The position numbers and the translations under genes were made by a program. A DNA stretch of 10,676 nucleotides from Lachnospiraceae bacterium. Lineage in GTDB: Bacteria > Bacillota > Clostridia > Lachnospirales > Lachnospiraceae. Location of the stretch: the NCBI GenBank assembly GCA_003507655.1, contig DNUZ01000021.1, positions 1 to 10,676 on the forward strand. Reading direction: 5' to 3'. The notes below the pieces were generated by a model that was not told the DNA's origin, searched no databases, and was given only the letters and a program-made list of their open reading frames with translations. This document shows positions 6,266 to 10,676 of the stretch, one piece after another; within the stretch, counting starts at the first letter, position 1; each line of letters begins with the position of its first letter.

Positions 6266-6970
6266 TTACTTTACTTTTTTCCTAATGTATTCCCTATATG
6301 CTTCTTTTACCTTCGTTTTGAGCCTTCTGCTCACCGGTATTTTCTCCCCATTACTTAAAAGAATGTCATCCTCGATTTTCTTTAGATGATAAAGATTTAC
6401 AAGATAACTCCTGTGGCAGAGAAAGAATCCTCTTTCCTCTAATTCCTCTGCCCACTCCCCAATACTCTTATCAGAGAACATGGAATCCTGATTTTCCAGA
6501 ATAATATCACAATATTTTGTTTCTGCTTTTATGTATAAAATCTGCTTCTCTTTGACAAAAGTTTCTTTTTCTGCACCTTTGATCAGAACACAATTCTCTT
6601 CTTCTAAATCTTTTAGAATTGCGTTTAAATACTTTTCCACTTCTTTCGGTGAAACGCGTTTTACTAAAAATCCAAATACCTGCTTTCCAAAAGCATCTCT
6701 CATCAGATCATTATGACTGGTGGTAAACACAATCCTTGTCTCTGCCTGAAGTTTTTGTAATTCATTTTTCACCATGATTCCGTCTAAGGCATTCATTTCA
6801 ATGTCTAAAAACAGAATCTCCACATCCGGCTTTCTAAAAAACTCTTCTCCGGAACCATACTCCACTATTTCAGGCTCAATCTCACGCCCCTTAAAATAAT
6901 TTTTGATAATACTTTTTAAATAATGCCTGTCATGATCTGAGTCATCACAAATACCAATCCTGATTTTCAT
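6266..6970 (-). CDS. LytTR-family response regulator (AgrA/ComE/VirR type)
   Basis: A 234-residue regulator. The receiver domain occupies about 1-125: acidic pocket Asp-9 and Asp-10, phosphoacceptor Asp-56 in LFLDIEMN, the switch Thr in VFTTS (about 83-84), and conserved Lys-104 in FLVKRVSP. The LytTR DNA-binding domain occupies about 130-230, with the typical CHRSYLVNLYHLKKIE segment and a final beta-hairpin with GEKIPVSRR. AGGAGG lies nine bases before the ATG. It is the first gene of the pair and lies 33 bp after the alpha-glucosidase stop with no terminator between, so it may receive read-through. LytTR proteins bind paired direct repeats; the pair at 4932-4969 is the only match I found in the window. 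There is none upstream of its own gene, so classical autoinduction of the regulator is not evident. Confidence 0.93.
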   Translation of the reverse strand: MKIRIGICDDSDHDRHYLKSIIKNYFKGREIEPEIVEYGSGEEFFRKPDVEILFLDIEMNALDGIMVKNELQKLQAETRIVFTTSHNDLMRDAFGKQVFGFLVKRVSPKEVEKYLNAILKDLEEENCVLIKGAEKETFVKEKQILYIKAETKYCDIILENQDSMFSDKSIGEWAEELEERGFFLCHRSYLVNLYHLKKIEDDILLSNGEKIPVSRRLKTKVKEAYREYIRKKVK

Positions 6971-7003
6971 ACCAAAATTCCTCCTATGAAAGCGGACTTG
7001 TTT

Positions 7004-8704
7004 CTATATGATCTCTAAAACAACGGCTTCACAGCTTCTAAGACGAAGTTCTCCTCCCTGATAAAAAACTTCCTTCATATTAGAAACAAGCACCGTAATC
7101 TTTTGTATATTTTTCAACGACAGGCACACCTCGTCCGTTCCAAAATTTGCTGCGATCAGAATCTTCTTTCCATCGCCTCTTCTGGAAAATGCGATGACAT
7201 CCCTGTCTGAATGATCTTCTAAAAGCTCTGTATCCTTCAAAGCTTCCGGTACAATCTCCCCGTAGGTCAAAACCTCTTGATATTTCGCAGATTTTCGCAG
7301 TGCGATCAATTCCTTATAATAAGAAAAAAGGGAATCCTCGCTGCGGATCTGACTTTCTATATTAATACGATGATAATTTGGATTTACTTTCAACCATGGT
7401 ACGCCTTTGGTAAATCCCGCATTTTTTTTCTCACTCCACTGCATCGGTGTCCGCGCATTATCACGGCTCAGCCGGTAGCAACACAACAACGCCTCCTCTT
7501 CGGACAGTCCCATGGTTCTTGCCAACTGATACTGATCCTTCGTATTAATATCGTTATATTCCTCTACCGATTCCATTCGGCAGTTCTCCATGCCGATTTC
7601 CTGTCCCTGATACAAAAACGGCAGTCCCCGAAGCATCATCATCACCGTCGCTAACATTTTCTTTCCCGCATCATTCTGCGCATGAGGCGGAAGATAAGTA
7701 TTTACACCGCGCGGCTCGTCATGATTTTCGATGATATTCGCTTCAAATCCGATATCACCACATTTTAGCTGCCCTTCAAAAATTGTCTTGCGCCATTCTT
7801 TGAAATCTACAGGCTTTGCATCATACCAGCCATGCTCGCCCAAGGTCAGCAAATGTGGTCCAAAGTCAAAAATCGTAGAAAAACAGCCTTCTTCTCCGAT
7901 ATATTCTTTGACATCCCTCTGCTCGTTAAATAATTCCGCTATCGTAAAAGCATCATATTTTGCAAAGGTCTGTTGCTTTAACTCCTGCAGCATCTCTTCA
8001 ACGCCTTCCACCGATTCAACGAACTTTGTATAGGAAACCAATCCGTCTTTTCCATCCGGTTCCATAGCCGGAAAATCCAGATCTTTTTTAATATTAATGA
8101 TGGCATCAATACGGAATCCGGCAACCCCTTTTTCCAGCCACCAGTTGATCATACGATAAAGTTCTTCTCTGACTTTTGGATTCGTCCAGTTTAAGTCGGG
8201 TTGTTCCTTTGCAAATGCATGAAAATAATAGTACTCTGTTCCTTCTATCGGTTCCCATACACTTCCTCCAAAATAGGAACGGTAATTACCGGAAGGAGGA
8301 TGTCCTTCTTTTCCCTTTCGAAGATAAAAATACTGTCCGTATTCTCCCTCCGGATCCTTCAATGCCTTTTGGAACCACTCATGTTGATCGGAACAATGAT
8401 TTACGACCAGATCCATAATGAGATACATGTCTCTTTTTTTCGTCTCCTCTAAAAGTTCCTCAAAATCATTCATCGTTCCAAATGCAGGATCGATCGCATA
8501 GTAATCGGAAATATCATACCCCTGATCTACGAACGGAGACTGATAAATCGGCGATACCCAGATAATATCGATTCCAAGCATTTTCAGATAGTCCAATTTT
8601 TCTATAATACCGCGGATATCCCCAATTCCGTCATCGTTCGTATCATAAAAACTCTTTGGATAGATCTGATATGCAACCTTGTCATGCCACCACGTTCTTT
8701 TCAT
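7004..8704 (-). CDS. GH13 alpha-glucosidase (oligo-1,6-glucosidase / maltase-like subfamily)
   Basis: A 566-residue cytoplasmic glycoside hydrolase of normal family length, with no signal peptide, so it acts on imported malto- or isomalto-oligosaccharides. All four GH13 regions are present: DLVVNH (98-103), GFRIDA with nucleophile Asp-200, TIAE with acid/base Glu-257, and ENHDE with Asp-329. DTNDDGIGD at 21-29 is the calcium-binding loop found in this subfamily. The residue after the nucleophile is Ala-201; in this subfamily Val there goes with alpha-1,6 specificity and Ala or Thr with alpha-1,4 specificity, so maltase-type activity is favoured by inference. The start has AGGAGG seven bases upstream. 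It follows the DUF445 gene by 44 bp on the same strand, with no terminator seen between. No sugar transporter or LacI-type regulator is in the window. Confidence 0.92.
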   Translation of the reverse strand: MKRTWWHDKVAYQIYPKSFYDTNDDGIGDIRGIIEKLDYLKMLGIDIIWVSPIYQSPFVDQGYDISDYYAIDPAFGTMNDFEELLEETKKRDMYLIMDLVVNHCSDQHEWFQKALKDPEGEYGQYFYLRKGKEGHPPSGNYRSYFGGSVWEPIEGTEYYYFHAFAKEQPDLNWTNPKVREELYRMINWWLEKGVAGFRIDAIINIKKDLDFPAMEPDGKDGLVSYTKFVESVEGVEEMLQELKQQTFAKYDAFTIAELFNEQRDVKEYIGEEGCFSTIFDFGPHLLTLGEHGWYDAKPVDFKEWRKTIFEGQLKCGDIGFEANIIENHDEPRGVNTYLPPHAQNDAGKKMLATVMMMLRGLPFLYQGQEIGMENCRMESVEEYNDINTKDQYQLARTMGLSEEEALLCCYRLSRDNARTPMQWSEKKNAGFTKGVPWLKVNPNYHRINIESQIRSEDSLFSYYKELIALRKSAKYQEVLTYGEIVPEALKDTELLEDHSDRDVIAFSRRGDGKKILIAANFGTDEVCLSLKNIQKITVLVSNMKEVFYQGGELRLRSCEAVVLEII

Positions 8705-8748
8705 GCGGATTCCTCCTCAATTATGAACTCTTAATTATGGACTTTCGA

Positions 8749-9639
8749 TTAAAACAACAGATTTACAAATCCCATCAACATTCCAAGAAGTCCTCCGAGC
8801 CAGACTAATGCATTTAACTCCTTCTTGGCGATCTCCATGATCATTTTTTCTAACTCCGCCATATCAAATTCATTGATCTTCTCTTCGACAACCTTTGGAA
8901 TATTCAACTCCTGAATAAAATTCTCCGATTTTTTATCCATAAAGGTTTCATACACGATCCATATCTGATATTTAAGTCTTGGAAACTTCTCTTCTAACTG
9001 TTTTGTCACCTCGGAAACAGGCTTGTCCATCCACTCTTCATATCCGGAACCCAAATATTCTTCTACATATTCCGGGCATTTTTCCAAGATCATATTGTCA
9101 ATTTTTACCGATATCGGCATCTTTGCTGCCTCTATTGCACCTGCTGCCATTCCACGCAGCATCGGATTCAGATTCTTTAATACTTCCTCCACGCCATAAT
9201 CTAAAATTGTCATGCTGACGTTCTGCTCGATCAGTTTATTTGCGATGGTAACGCCTGCTTTTTGTGTAATATTTTCCTTTACTCCCTTAATGCTATCCGA
9301 AAAACCTTTTTCTTCTAAAACATCCTTTAACAGTTTATCGTTTTCCTTCAACTGCTCTGCAATGTTTTCGTATTTGCGGTAAAAAGCGTTCTGCATCTCA
9401 TCGGAGCAAAGTGCTTTTCCTAATGTTTCACTGTTTAAAAGTTCATTTCCGATAATTTTACCTATTGCTGCTGCAATTCGATTTTTTTCCTTTGGAATCA
9501 ATCCCGGTGTAAACGGAAGCCTAAACTTTCCAATATAAATCTCCTTGTATGGACGAAAAAGCATCTTAATTGCAAGTCCGTTTGTGATCAAACCGATAAT
9601 ACCTCCAATGACCGGAGCAGCAATCACCTGTAAATCCAT
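8749..9639 (-). CDS. DUF445 family membrane-associated protein (YheB-like)
   Basis: A 296-residue protein with the conserved DUF445 N terminus: a membrane segment PVIGGIIGLITNGLAIKMLF (9-28) followed by RPYKEIYIGKFRLPFTPGLIPK, then a long helical, charged middle part and a C-terminal membrane anchor (WLGGLLGMLMGFVNLL). Both ends are hydrophobic, so the protein probably spans the membrane twice. B. subtilis YheB belongs to the family, and no biochemical role is established for it to my knowledge. AGAGG lies six bases before the ATG, and a strong promoter lies at 9684-9712. The gene may be cotranscribed with the alpha-glucosidase 44 bp downstream, but nothing suggests a shared function. Confidence 0.9.
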   Translation of the reverse strand: MDLQVIAAPVIGGIIGLITNGLAIKMLFRPYKEIYIGKFRLPFTPGLIPKEKNRIAAAIGKIIGNELLNSETLGKALCSDEMQNAFYRKYENIAEQLKENDKLLKDVLEEKGFSDSIKGVKENITQKAGVTIANKLIEQNVSMTILDYGVEEVLKNLNPMLRGMAAGAIEAAKMPISVKIDNMILEKCPEYVEEYLGSGYEEWMDKPVSEVTKQLEEKFPRLKYQIWIVYETFMDKKSENFIQELNIPKVVEEKINEFDMAELEKMIMEIAKKELNALVWLGGLLGMLMGFVNLLF

Positions 9640-9683
9640 GTTTATCCTCTTTTCTATCTACTGATTCTCTATATTCTGTCTGT

Positions 9684-9712
9684 ATTATAGCGAATTTTTC
9701 GTGGTTTGTCAG
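9684..9712 (-). promoter_or_regulatory. Promoter of the DUF445 gene
   Basis: CTGACA (9707-9712, five of six) and TATAAT (9684-9689, perfect) are spaced by 17 bp on the minus strand. The transcript would begin near 9677 and have a leader of about 38 nt. The remaining intergenic sequence up to the tRNA terminator (9713-9874) is T-rich, and I see no gene or other signal in it. Confidence 0.85.
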
Positions 9713-9874
9713 TATCTGTTTTCCTTGTATTTCCGCTTTTTTCAACAATTTCTTCGTTTCCGTTTTCTTGCATCCCTGTCTTTGTACATGGCAGACTATT
9801 CTGGTACTGCAATCAGCATGGTTTATTCTATCAGGATGTATAAATCCACTCCGTATATTTTTTTCTAAAAATAC

Positions 9875-9913
9875 AAAGAACAGATTACACTCCTATGTGT
9901 GAATCTGTTCTTT
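9875..9913 (-). terminator. Terminator of the left tRNA-Cys
   Basis: AAAGAACAGATT (9875-9886) pairs perfectly with AATCTGTTCTTT (9902-9913); an inner ACAC/GTGT pairing with a one-base bulge extends the stem. Read on the minus strand, the hairpin starts 7 bases after the tRNA 3' end and is followed by GTATTTTT, fitting an intrinsic terminator for the tRNA transcript. Confidence 0.85.
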
Positions 9914-9920
9914 CTTTTCA

Positions 9921-9991
9921 AGGCGACAACCAGATTTGAACTGGTGATAAGGGTGTTGCAGACCCGTGCCTTACCACTTGGCTATGTCGCC
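9921..9991 (-). tRNA. tRNA-Cys (GCA), left copy
   Basis: Seventy-one bases fold as a cloverleaf: acceptor GGCGACA (9991-9985) with TGTCGCC (9928-9922) and discriminator U; D arm AGCCAAGTGGTAAGGC; anticodon loop CTGCAAC giving anticodon GCA; T loop TTCAAAT with stem CTGGT/ACCAG-type pairing. The 3' CCA is not encoded: the discriminator is followed by TGAAAAG. It differs from the right copy at a single base, in the T loop (A instead of G, both normal there). Its own promoter lies at 10038-10066. Confidence 0.96.
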
Positions 9992-10005
9992 ATATTCCAT
10001 GGCCC

Positions 10006-10030
10006 AGATGAAACACTGTACTTTTCATCT
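10006..10030. other. Inverted repeat in the leader of the left tRNA-Cys
   Basis: AGATGAAA (10006-10013) and TTTCATCT (10023-10030) form a perfect 8-bp stem with a 9-base loop. It lies between the predicted start site (about 10031) and the tRNA 5' end (9991), so the precursor would carry a 5' hairpin before RNase P cleavage. It has no T tract on the minus strand side and should not terminate. Confidence 0.5.
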
Positions 10031-10037
10031 AAACATG

Positions 10038-10066
10038 ATTTTAACAAAGCACCGCGTTTTCGTCAA
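10038..10066 (-). promoter_or_regulatory. Promoter of the left tRNA-Cys
   Basis: TTGACG (10061-10066, five of six) and TAAAAT (10038-10043, five of six) are spaced by exactly 17 bp on the minus strand. The start site would be near 10031, about 40 bases before the tRNA. A separate promoter is needed because the terminator at 10517-10549 blocks read-through from the tRNAs further right. Confidence 0.75.
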
Positions 10067-10225
10067 GGAATTTTTTCTTTTATATCATTTATACTCAATT
10101 TTATTTTTCTTTCTATATTTTATTTATTTTTTTATATGCTAAATTTGCAATTACCTTGCAGATCTACTTTATTTTTTATATTTGTTTTTTCTATAATTTA
10201 TTTCTTCTCCTGTACCGGTTTTCAA

Positions 10226-10468
10226 AGATTTCTTATATATACCAAAGGAACTGAAGGAAATCCTAGTCAGGCACTACGGGATATGTTAAAAAATATAGAA
10301 CATAGCAGGCAGGAAAATATTTTTAATCCAGATATCGCTTCTATCCATGAAATGGTGGCAGATATCAAAAAGCGTAAGGAGGTTGGCATTTATTATATGA
10401 AATCTTGGGAACGTGAAAAACTATTTCGGGAAATGGGCAAGGAAGAAGATTCTATGATGCTACTATAA
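10226..10468 (+). pseudogene. C-terminal remnant of an Rpn-family (PD-(D/E)XK transposase-like) protein
   Basis: About 80 codons resemble the C-terminal part of Rpn/PDDEXK-family recombination-promoting nucleases, which are common in Lachnospiraceae. The recognisable blocks are FLIYTKGTEGNPSQALRDML, the counterpart of the family's NTKGT segment and following helix, then IEHSRQEN, and the tail ending HEMVADIKKRKEVGIYYMKS and WEREKLF. The nuclease core that should precede these blocks is absent. In the same frame upstream is only T-rich, hydrophobic sequence (10055-10220), then antisense tRNA, so the open frame running in from 9899 is not a real gene start. An ATG at 10136 has no ribosome binding site. 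Assignment is from remembered family patterns, not a search; a small membrane protein with this tail is a less likely alternative. Confidence 0.6.
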
Positions 10469-10516
10469 TAAAAAATACATTATAAATCGTTTCACAATAT
10501 TTATATTTTTGCAATT

Positions 10517-10549
10517 AAAAACTCAGAAAAATAAATCTTCTGAGTTTTT
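10517..10549. terminator. Bidirectional terminator between the Rpn remnant and the right tRNA-Cys
   Basis: AAAAACTCAGAA (10517-10528) pairs perfectly over 12 bp with TTCTGAGTTTTT (10538-10549), with a 9-base loop. A and T tracts on both sides allow it to act both ways: for the tRNA-Cys ending at 10554 (minus) and for the gene remnant ending at 10468 (plus). Confidence 0.88.
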
Positions 10550-10553
10550 TCAG

Positions 10554-10624
10554 AGGCGACAACCAGATTCGAACTGGTGATAAGGGTGTTGCAGACCCGT
10601 GCCTTACCACTTGGCTATGTCGCC
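10554..10624 (-). tRNA. tRNA-Cys (GCA), right copy
   Basis: The same 71-base cloverleaf as the left copy, with acceptor GGCGACA/TGTCGCC, anticodon GCA in loop CTGCAAC and T loop TTCGAAT. CCA is not encoded. Identity to the left copy runs through the whole tRNA with one difference and for six further bases upstream (GAATAT on the minus strand). It lies 33 bases after another tRNA at the window edge, so it is probably part of a tRNA cluster transcribed from the right. Confidence 0.96.
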
Positions 10625-10657
10625 ATATTCTATATTATGCAATACTTTCTTTTTAAA

Positions 10658-10676
10658 TGACTCCTACGGGAATCGA
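10658..10676 (-). tRNA. 3' end of a tRNA running off the window (identity unknown)
   Basis: On the minus strand the last 19 bases read as a tRNA 3' part: T loop TTCGATT (incomplete), T-stem strand CCCGT, acceptor strand AGGAGTC and discriminator A, without encoded CCA. The 5' acceptor should therefore read GACTCCT. The anticodon lies outside the window, so the amino acid cannot be assigned. Confidence 0.75.

Noticed and set aside
8705..8748. Short direct repeat (TTAATTATG-like, twice) before the alpha-glucosidase gene as an operator
   Set aside because: AT-rich and only about 9-12 bp; such short duplications before ribosome binding sites are easily accidental, and no matching regulator is in view.
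9899..10225. Long plus-strand frame from 9899 as one 189-residue protein
   Set aside because: Its first 31 codons are the antisense of a tRNA and the next part is T-rich intergenic sequence; only the last 80 codons look like protein.
1..10676. CRISPR array, prophage or complete insertion sequence
   Set aside because: No regularly spaced repeats with unique spacers, no cas or phage structural genes, and no intact transposase were seen.

Overview
The window looks like chromosomal DNA of a low-GC Gram-positive anaerobe, most likely a gut Lachnospiraceae (Clostridia). This rests on the AT-rich composition, strong AGGAGG-type ribosome binding sites, sigma-A-type promoters, tRNAs without an encoded CCA, and the character of the proteins; the genus cannot be named from sequence alone. 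Every confident gene lies on the minus strand, so transcription runs from high to low coordinates.

Region 1 (64-3350): a four-gene phospholipid operon behind an extended -10 promoter. In transcription order it encodes a flippase-like LPG-synthase-TM membrane protein, phosphatidylserine synthase (pssA), phosphatidylserine decarboxylase (psd, probably GTG-started) and a PAP2-type membrane phosphatase/phosphotransferase. The genes touch or overlap. PssA and Psd together convert CDP-diacylglycerol plus serine into phosphatidylethanolamine. The left edge holds a terminator for a plus-strand gene outside the window.

Region 2 (3403-4675): a two-pass membrane protein of unknown function with a cytoplasmic tail of pentapeptide (EYxxx) repeats. 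It is preceded by about 220 bp of strongly structured non-coding DNA that looks like a dispersed repeat or structured-RNA element, then a perfect bidirectional terminator.

Region 3 (4640-6970), the most interesting part: a LytTR response regulator and an AgrC-like GHKL sensor kinase. Immediately after the kinase stop codon come two 18-bp direct repeats typical of a LytTR operator, a TTGAGA-18-TATAAT promoter whose -10 sits in a perfect palindrome, and a 21-codon peptide gene with an ideal ribosome binding site. The transcript of about 250 nt ends at the bidirectional terminator. It looks like a compact kinase/regulator/peptide circuit in which the regulator drives only a micro-peptide transcript, similar in layout to S. 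aureus AgrA-RNAIII/delta-toxin but with no agrB/agrD or exporter in view.

Region 4 (7004-9712): a DUF445 membrane protein with its own promoter, followed by a GH13 alpha-glucosidase that could also read into the regulator-kinase pair.

Region 5 (9875-10676): two near-identical tRNA-Cys(GCA) genes bracketing about 560 bp that holds the C-terminal remnant of an Rpn/PD-(D/E)XK transposase-like protein on the plus strand, plus the 3' end of a further tRNA at the window edge. The left tRNA-Cys has acquired, or kept, its own promoter; each tRNA-Cys is followed by a hairpin terminator.
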